Shown here: piece after piece, positions 1 through 6,528 of the stretch
Layout: each line of letters opens with the position of its first letter
How positions within the stretch are numbered: the first letter of the stretch is position 1
From: an uncultured Clostridia bacterium
Lineage (GTDB): Bacteria; Bacillota; Clostridia; Christensenellales; CAG-917
Reading direction: 5' to 3'
DNA length: 45,256 bases
NCBI GenBank assembly: GCA_944372795.1
Contig: CALWAF010000009.1
Location: 1-45,256 of the forward strand
The notes under the pieces: generated by a model
Told to the model about the DNA's origin: nothing
Database searches by the model: none
The model's input: only the letters and a program-made list of their open reading frames with translations
Made by a program: the position numbers and the translations under genes

Positions 1-13
1 GACCTGCTTTGTC

Positions 14-75
14 AAAGCCCCGTTTTCGGCTCGTTACGTACGGTTTAGTACGCGCCTCGCCGAAAACGGGGCTTT
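14..75 (+). terminator. Terminal hairpin of repeat copy 1 (terminator-like)
   Basis: A perfect 17-bp stem (14-30 with 59-75) encloses an inner hairpin CGTAC (37-41), loop GGTTTA, GTACG (48-52). It is followed by TTTTT, so it could end transcription from a gene upstream of the window. The equivalent hairpin in copy 2 (40706-40767) has a different outer stem that still pairs fully. Confidence 0.6.
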
Positions 76-409
76 TTCGCGCATCTCATCTAAATGACAG
101 CGTCAGTCCATAAGCGTTTGATAAGGCGTTCCCGAGCACGACGATTATATTTCAAAGACGGTTTCACGCGCCGCTCACCCGCGTCGCAATCCGCGCGTAA
201 TCGTCGCCCTACGCCGCGTTGCGGCGGCTGGCTCGTCTGTCGCGCGGTTGCTCCTTTTCACGTCGTGAAAATGCGGAGACGCTCGTTCACTCCGCGTTTT
301 GCAAGCAAAACTATTTGTTCGCTCGCTCATTTTCACGACGCGGGAGACGAGGGCAATGCCCTCGTCATGATACGGCGGCATAGCCGCCGCTTGCAAGTCG
401 CGGCAATTC

Positions 410-440
410 GGGGTCCCCGCCGAAAGTATTTTCGGTGGGG
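410..440 (+). repeat. GGGG-TCCCC mini-hairpin 1
   Basis: GGGG is followed by CCCC (415-418) pairing with GGGG (437-440), and CCGAAA (420-425) pairs with TTTCGG (430-435). It interrupts a GTCGC...GCGAC stem that is compact in repeat copy 2, so it looks like an insertion. Related hairpins lie at 637-668 and 763-806. Confidence 0.55.
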
Positions 441-636
441 TAAAGATCTGCGACCTCGCAAGCCGGACGAAACATTAAGTAGACACGGGCGCAGTGCGCG
501 TCGAGTCGCCTTCCTCTCCCCGCGAGCGACGTTTAGTCAGTACTGTTCTCCGCTTGATTATCTCTATGCGAGATTCAAACTCTATCAAAAAGAACGAAAA
601 GTATATCCCGCATTTTAGGAGGACTGAACTCTCCTA

Positions 637-668
637 GGGGTCCCCGCCGAATGTATATTCGGAAGGGG
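637..668 (+). repeat. GGGG-TCCCC mini-hairpin 2
   Basis: Same scaffold as 410-440: CCCC (642-645) pairs with GGGG (665-668). The inner stem is changed at both sides, CCGAAT (647-652) with ATTCGG (657-662), so pairing is kept. Absent from repeat copy 2. Confidence 0.55.
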
Positions 669-762
669 AAAAGGAGCAGCCGTGCGATAGATGAGCGGCG
701 AAGTTTACGCCGCCGCGAAGGCGAGCACGTGCTGTGACGCAGCGGGGGAGGAAAGCCCGAAT

Positions 763-806
763 GGGGCTCCCCGCAAAATCGCCGCAGGCAATTTTGTGGG
801 GTCCCC
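763..806 (+). repeat. GGGG-CTCCCC mini-hairpin 3
   Basis: CCCC (769-772) pairs with GGGG (798-801) and CAAAAT (774-779) with ATTTTG (791-796), around an 11-base loop. It is flanked by GGGG and TCCCC like the two other members of this small family. Confidence 0.5.
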
Positions 807-944
807 GGGTTGGAGGGGGAACAATACTCCCTTGTTCGGGACGTGAACTCTATTTCACGTTCGAGCACGATGAACCCTTGGAAGGAGAGGTAAGAAATAC
901 TTCCGTGCTAGCGGACGGGCTTGTTCTCCGGACGCTCACTTGCT

Positions 945-1799
945 TCATTCATCCGCAGATCGATCGGGCGGGGTGGGGTCGTCGGGGGTGGTTTTATCAT
1001 CCGGCGGGGTGAGTTTGTCTTCGTGAGCGGGGGTGTCCGTTGTGTCGAGGGTGTCGAGGATCTTCTCGTCCGCGAAGGGACCTTTGCCTAGGGGCGTGAG
1101 GGTGAGCAGCGCCATGATGAGGGAGATGCTGCCGAAGATGAGATAGTAGATCTTGAGCGGGGTGAGGAACGCTACGCTCACGAGTATGAGACCCGAAAAG
1201 AGATAGTGCTTCAGGTTGGCTCTGCGGAATGCGGCTTCAAAGAAAGCGGCGAGTGAGAATTTGGTTTTGATGCGTGTAAGGTCGGGGAGGGCGTCGTGCT
1301 TTTTCAGCCAGCGGTAGACCGTGCGCATTTTTACGGGGGTCACGCGCACATTGAAGTATTCCGTCAGTCTGTACGCCCGCCTGTCCACGGTGTGTGTGAT
1401 GACGAAAACGCGTTTTCGGTCAAGTTCCTCTGCCTTTGTCAGCAGTGATTTGAGGTCGTTGAGCCCCAACGCGCCGAGTTTGACGGCGGCGAAGATGACC
1501 GCGTCGGGGGTCAGGATGTAGTTGTCGCCGAATTCTATCCCGTCCGCGAGGGCGGCGGCGCGCAGCAGTCCGATGAGGTAGGACGGAGGGCGCAGGGCGC
1601 ATTCCACGGTCAGTCTGTCGCAGGAGCACGGTTTCCCGCTCCCGCGGCGTATGTAGACGGCGGTGACCGTCACCATCAGCGCAGCCGCCACTGACACGGC
1701 AAACACCGCACCCCACGAGGAAAATGCGGCGGTCGTCCACACGAACGTGAGCATAAAGGTGATGACGGCGAGTGAGACGAGGTCTACGATGCGTGCCAT
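945..1799 (-). CDS. Membrane protein of unknown function
   Basis: 284 residues; I do not recognise the family. Two hydrophobic segments near the N terminus (about 5-25 and 28-50) and two after residue 200 frame a soluble middle domain of roughly 150 residues with alternating strands and helices (it includes the stretch LTPDAVIFAAVKLGALG and a Lys/Arg-rich helix before the third membrane segment). The C-terminal 45 residues are Asp/Pro/Thr-rich and probably disordered. It is divergent from nadD-yqeK, with 143 bp between the two starts. No Shine-Dalgarno sequence precedes the ATG; a CACAAT hexamer lies six bases upstream of it, so a leaderless start is possible, but the -35 region is weak. Its 3' end abuts the large repeat. 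A function cannot be assigned. Confidence 0.7.
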   Translation of the reverse strand: MARIVDLVSLAVITFMLTFVWTTAAFSSWGAVFAVSVAAALMVTVTAVYIRRGSGKPCSCDRLTVECALRPPSYLIGLLRAAALADGIEFGDNYILTPDAVIFAAVKLGALGLNDLKSLLTKAEELDRKRVFVITHTVDRRAYRLTEYFNVRVTPVKMRTVYRWLKKHDALPDLTRIKTKFSLAAFFEAAFRRANLKHYLFSGLILVSVAFLTPLKIYYLIFGSISLIMALLTLTPLGKGPFADEKILDTLDTTDTPAHEDKLTPPDDKTTPDDPTPPDRSADE

Positions 1800-1908
1800 A
1801 AGGCGATTGTGTCCGCGGGATGCGCGTTTTATTCCGCTTGCATATTCTCTGCGGATGGGCGCGGACGGAAAATTTTGCGGAAAAAGAGAGCCAAATGCGG
1901 CGCGCGTC

Positions 1909-1936
1909 TTGAAATTCCGCGTCGGGATGGTATAAT
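1909..1936 (+). promoter_or_regulatory. Promoter of nadD-yqeK, leaderless geometry
   Basis: TTGAAA (1909-1914), 16-bp spacer, TATAAT (1931-1936), then six bases and ATG at 1943. Transcription should begin at or within a base or two of the start codon. The same geometry precedes rqcH and the metallophosphoesterase gene. Confidence 0.8.
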
Positions 1937-1942
1937 TTGAGT

Positions 1943-3076
1943 ATGCCGACGATAGTTTTCGGCGGAGCGTTCGATCCGCCGCACAAGGAACATGTCAGGG
2001 CGCTGAAATGCGCTGTCGGGACGCTGGGCGCAGGGCGCGTCGTCGTCCTGCCCACCTATCTTCCTCCGCACAAAAGCGCGGGTTATCTGCCTTTTGCGAC
2101 GCGCGCGGAACTTGCTCGGCTGGCATTCGAGGGCGAAGTCGGCGCAGAGGTCGTCGTTGACTGCGAGGAAGAGCGGCGGGGCAAGGATAACTATGCCTAC
2201 GTGCTGCTCGGCGAGATGAAAAAGAGATACGGCGACATCGTATATCTCATCGGAGGCGACAGCCTGCGCGACATCGGCACATGGCGGCATCCCGAGAAGA
2301 TATTCCGCGAGTGTCCCGTCGCGGTCGCGCCGAGGAAGGGCGCGGGCGACGCCGCAAAGCTGCGCAGGAAGGCGCTGGAAACCTACGGCGGAGAGGTGAT
2401 AATGCTCGACTTCGAGGGCGATGACGTGTCTTCGGGGCGTGTGAAGGCGGAACTGCTGATGGGGCTCGGGTGCGACGCCGTGCCGCAAAAGGTGATGAGA
2501 TACATCGAGAGCCACGGGCTGTTCGGCGAATACCGCGAGTGGATGGAGAAACTCCGCGGCATGGAGAGTGAGGAACTTCTCGATCATTCCGCGTCTGCGG
2601 TGATGCGTGCGGTTGATCTCAACTCCCGCCACAACCTCAAACAGGATTTCTGCAAAGTGTTCGAGGCGGCGCTGCTGCACGACAACGCGAAGGAGAGACC
2701 CTCCCTCGACGGACTCGACGTCCCCGAGGACAGCGTGGGCACGCCGGTGTTGCACCAATTCCTCGGTGCGGAGAAGGCAAAGAGGGACTTCGGCGTGACG
2801 GAGACGGACATTTTGGACGCCATACGCTATCACACCACGGCAAAACCCGACATGACCGTGCTCGAAAAGCTGATATACACCGCGGACAGCACGTCTTACG
2901 ACAGGGAGTACGATCCCATCCCGCAGCTTCGCGCCGCGACGGACGCCGACTTCGAGCGCGGCTTCGAGGAAGTGCTTGCCTACACCTATGCCAAGCTGAA
3001 AAAGAAGGGTGGCAGGGTCTATCCGCTGACGGAAGAGGCGGTGAGATATTATCTCCCGCAGCTTGCGGCGGAATAA
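1943..3076 (+). CDS. nadD: NadD-YqeK fusion: nicotinate-nucleotide adenylyltransferase plus HD-domain Ap4A hydrolase
   Basis: The N-terminal half (about 1-190) is a nucleotidyltransferase with the GGAFDPPHKEH signature and the GGDS segment of NadD, which converts nicotinate mononucleotide to deamido-NAD. The C-terminal half (about 195-377) is an HD-superfamily domain of the YqeK type: DHSASAV helix, LLHDNAK metal motif, then AIRYHTT and LEKLIYTADS. YqeK proteins are symmetrical Ap4A hydrolases. In Bacillus these are separate neighbours (nadD-yqeK-rsfS); here they form one frame and rsfS follows. A TTG in frame at 1937 lies inside the post -10 region; I chose ATG 1943, which places the conserved MPTIVFGGAFDPPH at the N terminus and fits a leaderless start. 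No Shine-Dalgarno sequence is present. Confidence 0.92.
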   Translation: MPTIVFGGAFDPPHKEHVRALKCAVGTLGAGRVVVLPTYLPPHKSAGYLPFATRAELARLAFEGEVGAEVVVDCEEERRGKDNYAYVLLGEMKKRYGDIVYLIGGDSLRDIGTWRHPEKIFRECPVAVAPRKGAGDAAKLRRKALETYGGEVIMLDFEGDDVSSGRVKAELLMGLGCDAVPQKVMRYIESHGLFGEYREWMEKLRGMESEELLDHSASAVMRAVDLNSRHNLKQDFCKVFEAALLHDNAKERPSLDGLDVPEDSVGTPVLHQFLGAEKAKRDFGVTETDILDAIRYHTTAKPDMTVLEKLIYTADSTSYDREYDPIPQLRAATDADFERGFEEVLAYTYAKLKKKGGRVYPLTEEAVRYYLPQLAAE

Positions 3077-3120
3077 TACGAGAAAGAAAAAGGCGCTTTT
3101 GCGCATGATAAGGAGAACAA

Positions 3121-3471
3121 ATGAGTCCCGAAGAAATCAAAAACGCGATCTGTAAAGAGCTCGACGAGAGGAAGGCGGTTGACATCACCGTGCTCAACGT
3201 CGCGCACCTCACCGTCCTTGCCGACTACTTCGTCATCTGCACGGCGCGCAGCAACAAACAAGTGAAAGCGATTGCCGAATATGTCGAAGAGAAGATGGAA
3301 GAAAACGGAGTGCCCGTGCTGCGCAGCGACGGCGTGCGGGAAGGGAAGTGGGCGGTGCTGGACTTCGGCAGTGTCATCGTGCACGTCTTCAACGACGACA
3401 CCAGAATGTTCTATTGCCTCGAAAAATTGTGGACGGACGGGGAGAACGTGGAGTTTTATCCCGCAAAATGA
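3121..3471 (+). CDS. rsfS: Ribosomal silencing factor RsfS
   Basis: 116 residues, the usual length for the RsfS/Iojap (DUF143) family. The conserved core is visible: VLNVAHLTVLADYFVICTARSNKQVKAIAEYVEEK, then W-A-V-LDFGSVIVHVF and the FYCLEKLW helix. The protein binds uL14 on the large subunit and blocks 30S joining in starvation. The start is set by AAGGAGAACAA just before the ATG. It follows nadD-yqeK by 44 bp, the order seen in Bacillus (yqeJ-yqeK-yqeL), and a strong terminator lies 68 bp after the stop. Confidence 0.95.
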   Translation: MSPEEIKNAICKELDERKAVDITVLNVAHLTVLADYFVICTARSNKQVKAIAEYVEEKMEENGVPVLRSDGVREGKWAVLDFGSVIVHVFNDDTRMFYCLEKLWTDGENVEFYPAK

Positions 3472-3538
3472 CCGCGCCGATGCTGACGCCGCACCCCGAC
3501 CGAGCGGCGCTGCGGCGCGACCTTCCGAACGGCAAAGC

Positions 3539-3570
3539 CGCCTGCGGGAATTTCCCGCAGGCGTTTTTTT
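3539..3570 (+). terminator. Intrinsic terminator after rsfS
   Basis: A 12-bp stem CGCCTGCGGGAA / TTCCCGCAGGCG (3539-3550 with 3552-3563) is followed by seven T. Confidence 0.93.
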
Positions 3571-3606
3571 GTTGACGAAACATCGGCGATAAATCCAAAA
3601 CGGAGG

Positions 3607-3666
3607 AAAGTATTCTGAAAAACGGCAAAAAGTATAATACAAAACGCCGATTTTGAGAATACTTTT
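3607..3666 (+). repeat. 60-bp palindromic element, copy A
   Basis: It has terminal inverted repeats AAAGTATTCT (3607-3616) and AGAATACTTT, and a central AAAAAGTATAATAC. It aligns without gaps to 25364-25423 and 42985-43044. It lies between the rsfS terminator and the 3' end of a convergent gene. Confidence 0.7.
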
Positions 3667-3676
3667 GCAACTTTCG

Positions 3677-4099
3677 TTACATTATCTTCAATTTTTTCAG
3701 GATGAGGGTCTTCACGTCTTCGCTCATGTCGGGGGAGATCCTGCGGTAGACGTCGAGGTCGAAGGTGAGGGTGACGGGGCTCCCGCAAACAGCGCTCGCC
3801 TCTTTTTCCAGCAATCTTTTCAGCTCGGCGCGCTCGCTTGCGAGATATATGGGCTCGGTGAGGACGGCGAGCACCGTCTTTCCGTCCTTTTCGAATGCGC
3901 GGGCGGCAAGCACGAGAGGGTTTGAGAGCGCCACGTTCTGCGCCGCGGCGGCGCGCTCCGAGGGGGTGGTCGGAGCGGCTTTTTCGGAGGATACGCCCGC
4001 ATATTCTGCGGGTAGGTCGATGTGCGGAGTTTCCATGATGAGAGCATTCCCTGCCGTGCACGTTTTAATCCCTCCGTCCAGATAGTATTTTTCCGTCAT
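3677..4099 (-). CDS. Small protein of unknown function
   Basis: 140 residues with no signal peptide or membrane segment. An N-terminal Gly/Ala/Thr-rich part is followed by a compact domain from about residue 57: NPLVLAARAFEKDGKTVLAVLTEPIYL, a charged helix, then VTLTFDLDVYRRI and a Lys-rich end. The strand-helix-strand pattern and the hydrophobic beginning recall the YhcN/YlaJ-like sporulation lipoprotein domain, but there is no lipobox and the likeness is weak. The ATG at 4099 lies immediately before the divergent riboswitch promoter and has no clear Shine-Dalgarno sequence. A function cannot be assigned. Confidence 0.55.
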   Translation of the reverse strand: MTEKYYLDGGIKTCTAGNALIMETPHIDLPAEYAGVSSEKAAPTTPSERAAAAQNVALSNPLVLAARAFEKDGKTVLAVLTEPIYLASERAELKRLLEKEASAVCGSPVTLTFDLDVYRRISPDMSEDVKTLILKKLKIM

Positions 4100-4103
4100 T
4101 TTG

Positions 4104-4133
4104 TTGACATAGGGGGATGGACGGGTATACGAT
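4104..4133 (+). promoter_or_regulatory. Promoter of the riboswitch-ribU transcript
   Basis: TTGACA (4104-4109) is followed by TATACG (4126-4131, 16-bp spacer) or TACGAT (4128-4133, 18-bp spacer). Either places the transcription start just before the first riboswitch helix. Confidence 0.7.
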
Positions 4134-4138
4134 GTTAT

Positions 4139-4248
4139 CGCTTCGGGGCGAGGTGAAATCCCTCACCGGCGGTATAGTCCGCGAACTTGCTTGCAAGCCG
4201 ATCGGGTGAAATTCCCGAACCGACGGTATAGTCCGGATGGAAGAAGTG
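4139..4248 (+). promoter_or_regulatory. FMN riboswitch (RFN element)
   Basis: All hallmark segments are present: AGGTGAAATCCCTCACCGGC, GGTATAGTCCGCGA, a GGGTGAAATTCCCGAACCGAC arm and GGTATAGTCCGGATGGAAGAAG. The closing helix P1 pairs CGCTTC (4139-4144) with GAAGTG (4243-4248). Known RFN elements bind FMN and shut off riboflavin synthesis or uptake genes. The downstream gene here encodes a RibU-type riboflavin carrier, and a terminator follows directly, so FMN is expected to cause premature termination. Confidence 0.97.
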
Positions 4249-4270
4249 CAATCCTTTTTGCTTTGCATTG

Positions 4271-4298
4271 CCCCGATTTGCGTAAGATCGGGGTTTTT
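4271..4298 (+). terminator. Riboswitch-controlled terminator
   Basis: CCCCGAT (4271-4277) pairs with ATCGGGG (4287-4293) and is followed by TTTTT. An ATTGC just upstream (4266-4270) can pair instead with GCAAT in the 3' edge of the aptamer, a plausible antiterminator when FMN is absent. Confidence 0.9.
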
Positions 4299-4360
4299 CA
4301 TGTCCGAAAATGCGCGTCCTGCGTGCGTCTCGGGCAAATCCGCGCCCCGCAGGAGGAATT

Positions 4361-5488
4361 ATGCAAATCGGCAAGAAGAAGATCACATTCAAGATGTCGG
4401 CGGCGTATGTCGCCAAGCTCGCGTTGCTTACGGCGCTTGCCTTCGCTCTTTATATGGCGAAGTTCAACCTGCCGTTCATGTTCCCGGGCTTCCTCGAGAT
4501 GCAGTTTTCGGAGCTTCCCGCACTGCTTGCGGGGTTCTCGATGGGACCCGTTGCGGGAGTGCTGGTCGTGCTCTTGAAATGCGCCATCAAGCTGCCGCTC
4601 ACATCCACGGCGTTCGTGGGAGAGCTGACGGATATGCTGCTCGGCGTGATGCTCGTGCTGCCTGCCGCCGTCATTTACCGCCTGAAAAAGGACAAAAAGC
4701 ACGCTTTGATCGGCCTTGGCGTCGGCACGTTGCTTGCTACGCTCGCGGCGGTGCTGGTAAACCGTTATATATCCGTTCCATTTTTCACCGAGCTTTACGT
4801 GGACGGCAACTTCGACGCCATCGTCGGCATGTGCAGCGCCATTTATCCCGGCGCCACCGCTGACACATTTTATTCCTTCTATCTGGGGCTCGGCGTGGTG
4901 CCTTTCAACCTTCTGCGCTACATCATAATGGGGCTTCTGACCTTCCTGCTTTACAAGCGTTTGAGCAAGATCCTGCACTGGGAAGGGGAGTCGTTGCGCA
5001 AGGGGCTTTCGGGAGAGTTCGAGAGCGGCTCGGAGGAGGAGACCGCAGAGCTCGCAGGGCGCGTCGCGGACACCCTGAAAGGTGGAGAGACCATAGTGCT
5101 GGAAGGGGATCTCGGCGCGGGCAAGACCACATTCACAAAAGGGCTTGCGAAGGCGCTCGGCGTGACGGAAGAGGTGACCAGCCCGACCTTCACCATCATG
5201 AACGTCTACGAGGGAGGCAGGCTCCCGCTGTGTCACCTTGATATGTACCGCCTCGAAAACGCGGACGAAGCGGAGGAGCTGGGGCTTTTTGACACAGTGC
5301 CCGACAATGCGGTGAAAGTCATCGAATGGAACAAATTCACCGACTTGACAGGGCGTATCATAAATGTCAAAATATCTCTTGAGGGAGAGCACGACAGGCT
5401 CTTTGTCGTCACGGACAGTGCGGACGAGAAGGAGCACCGCGCCGCGCACGGACGCGCAAAGGCGGAGGAAAGCGCCGTAGGGCGGTGA
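4361..5488 (+). CDS. RibU-TsaE fusion: riboflavin ECF carrier joined to t6A ATPase
   Basis: One open frame of 375 residues. Residues 1-208 are a RibU S-component with about six membrane segments and the family landmarks [20 protein letters not shown] near 37-56 and [13 protein letters not shown] near 71-83. Residues 215-375 are TsaE, the ATPase that helps TsaB-TsaD make t6A on ANN-decoding tRNAs: FESGSEEET, Walker [12 protein letters not shown] (248-258), [13 protein letters not shown] and HLDMYRLE. Neither half is truncated, and no stop or ATG separates them. A TTG at 4994 (codon 212), preceded by GGAAGGGGAG, could start TsaE separately. The protein start is ATG 4361 after AGGAGGAATT. The gene is the first of a tight run with tsaB and rimI. 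I left the symbol blank because two genes are joined. Confidence 0.93.
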   Translation: MQIGKKKITFKMSAAYVAKLALLTALAFALYMAKFNLPFMFPGFLEMQFSELPALLAGFSMGPVAGVLVVLLKCAIKLPLTSTAFVGELTDMLLGVMLVLPAAVIYRLKKDKKHALIGLGVGTLLATLAAVLVNRYISVPFFTELYVDGNFDAIVGMCSAIYPGATADTFYSFYLGLGVVPFNLLRYIIMGLLTFLLYKRLSKILHWEGESLRKGLSGEFESGSEEETAELAGRVADTLKGGETIVLEGDLGAGKTTFTKGLAKALGVTEEVTSPTFTIMNVYEGGRLPLCHLDMYRLENADEAEELGLFDTVPDNAVKVIEWNKFTDLTGRIINVKISLEGEHDRLFVVTDSADEKEHRAAHGRAKAEESAVGR

Positions 5489-5510
5489 GGTCGTGCGATC
5501 CGAGAGGATC

Positions 5511-6080
5511 ATGAACATTCTTTATCTCGACACATCGCAAAATCTGCTTATCACGGGCGTTCTGAAGGGCGCGGAAAACTTTTCGCGCTCTGTCGACGCC
5601 GGTAAAAACGGTCATACCCGCATATTGATGGGTGAGATCGATGCCGTCCTTTCCCGCGCGGGGCTCGCTGTCCGCGACCTTGACGCCGTGGCGGCGGTGA
5701 CGGGCCCCGGTTCCTTCACGGGGATACGCATAGGCGCGGCGACCGCAGCCGCCCTCTCAAGGGGGACGGGCGCAAAGAAGATCGCGGTGACGGAGTTCGA
5801 GATCATCGCATATCATAGAGAAAGAGTGACCGCAGCGGTGGAGGCGGGCAGAGGCAACCTTTATGCCGCCGAATGCGAGGGAGGACGCGTCGTCGCGACG
5901 CGCTTTATCCCGTCGGAGGAGAGGGGGGGCGAGGTCTTCGTCTTCGAGCCTGCGGGAGACAGGGCGGCGACCCTTGCCGAGATTGCTGCCGAAAAGGCGG
6001 CAAAGGGGATGTTCGCGACTGCGTTCGAGCCCTTCTATATGCGCAAATCGCAAGCGGAGAGGGCACAGGATGAGGTTTGA
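5511..6080 (+). CDS. tsaB: tRNA threonylcarbamoyladenosine biosynthesis protein TsaB
   Basis: 189 residues, an inactive ASKHA-fold partner of TsaD. Diagnostic segments are LYLDTSQN at the N terminus, the His in NGHTRILM, and GPGSFTGIRIGAATAAAL near 65-82. ATG 5511 was chosen over an in-frame GTG at 5493 because GAGAGG lies just before it and the conserved MNILYLDTS then begins the protein. It starts 22 bp after the ribU-tsaE stop and overlaps rimI by 11 bp. The usual partner tsaD is not in the window. Confidence 0.95.
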   Translation: MNILYLDTSQNLLITGVLKGAENFSRSVDAGKNGHTRILMGEIDAVLSRAGLAVRDLDAVAAVTGPGSFTGIRIGAATAAALSRGTGAKKIAVTEFEIIAYHRERVTAAVEAGRGNLYAAECEGGRVVATRFIPSEERGGEVFVFEPAGDRAATLAEIAAEKAAKGMFATAFEPFYMRKSQAERAQDEV

Positions 6081-6528
6081 GCCCTTGCGCTACGAGCACC
6101 TCCGTCAGATGGCGGAGATAGAGAAAGAGGCGTTCGACATGCCGTGGACGGAGAGCATGTTCATCCCCGAGGTGAACAGCGAGAACGCCACCTATATCGT
6201 GGGCACCAGAGGGGAAGAGGTCGTGTGTTACGGCGGCTTTCACACGGTGCTGGACGAGGCGCACATCACCAACATCGCGGTGAAGAGCTCGGACAGGGGC
6301 AGAGGCATAGGACGCTTTCTGCTTGCCACTCTCATCGCCAAGGCGCGCGAAAAGGGCGCGCGCTATATCACGCTCGAGGTCAAGACCACCAACGACGCCG
6401 CCATAGCCCTCTACAAGAGCTTCGGCTTCGAGGTGGCGGGAGTGCGGAAGAGGTACTACAACAATCTCTTCGACGCCTACGTCATGTGGCTCGACACGGA
6501 GGAGCGTGAACAGCATCATTCTGGGTGA
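6070..6528 (+). CDS. rimI: GNAT N-acetyltransferase RimI
   Basis: 152 residues. The GNAT acetyl-CoA signature is present (DRGRGIGRFLLATLIAKA, then ITLEVKTTNDAAIALYKSFGFEVAGVRKRYYNN). RimI acetylates the N terminus of ribosomal protein bS18 in Escherichia coli, and in Bacillota it sits beside tsaB and tsaD. The start ATG lies inside the tsaB end, which suggests translational coupling; in turn the next gene starts inside rimI. Confidence 0.93.
   Translation: MRFEPLRYEHLRQMAEIEKEAFDMPWTESMFIPEVNSENATYIVGTRGEEVVCYGGFHTVLDEAHITNIAVKSSDRGRGIGRFLLATLIAKAREKGARYITLEVKTTNDAAIALYKSFGFEVAGVRKRYYNNLFDAYVMWLDTEEREQHHSG

Larger units (their letters stand above)
7..920 (+). repeat. Large dispersed structured repeat, copy 1
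   Basis: This non-coding stretch matches 40699-41272 in the same orientation. Shared blocks run in the same order: CTTTGTCA plus a terminal hairpin (7-80), a block at 81-180, the segment around 461-630 (nearly identical), and a tail of short hairpins at about 810-920. Copy 1 is longer because of extra sequence at about 180-460 and 640-745. Many short inverted repeats are visible, for example ACGTG...CACGT and GGAAG...CTTCC in the tail, both also present in copy 2. Open frames across it translate to Arg/Ser-rich sequence and are not conserved between copies, so I read it as non-coding. It could be a large structured RNA, a non-autonomous mobile element, or both. I recognise no named family. 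Confidence 0.75.

Noticed and set aside
94..618. Long open frame of 174 codons in repeat copy 1
   Set aside because: It lies in sequence shared with copy 2, where the frame is broken. The translation is Arg/Ser-rich, there is no ribosome site, and the stretch is full of inverted repeats. I treat it as non-coding.
748..760. GAGGAAAGCCCGA as the first conserved region of RNase P RNA
   Set aside because: RNase P RNA has GAGGAAAGTCC, and it also needs the ACAGnnA-type core and other conserved regions, which I do not find in either copy.
1829..3106. 425-codon minus-strand frame opposite nadD-yqeK
   Set aside because: GC-rich codon bias on the plus strand opens the antisense frame. The plus strand carries clear NadD and YqeK motifs; the antisense product matches nothing.
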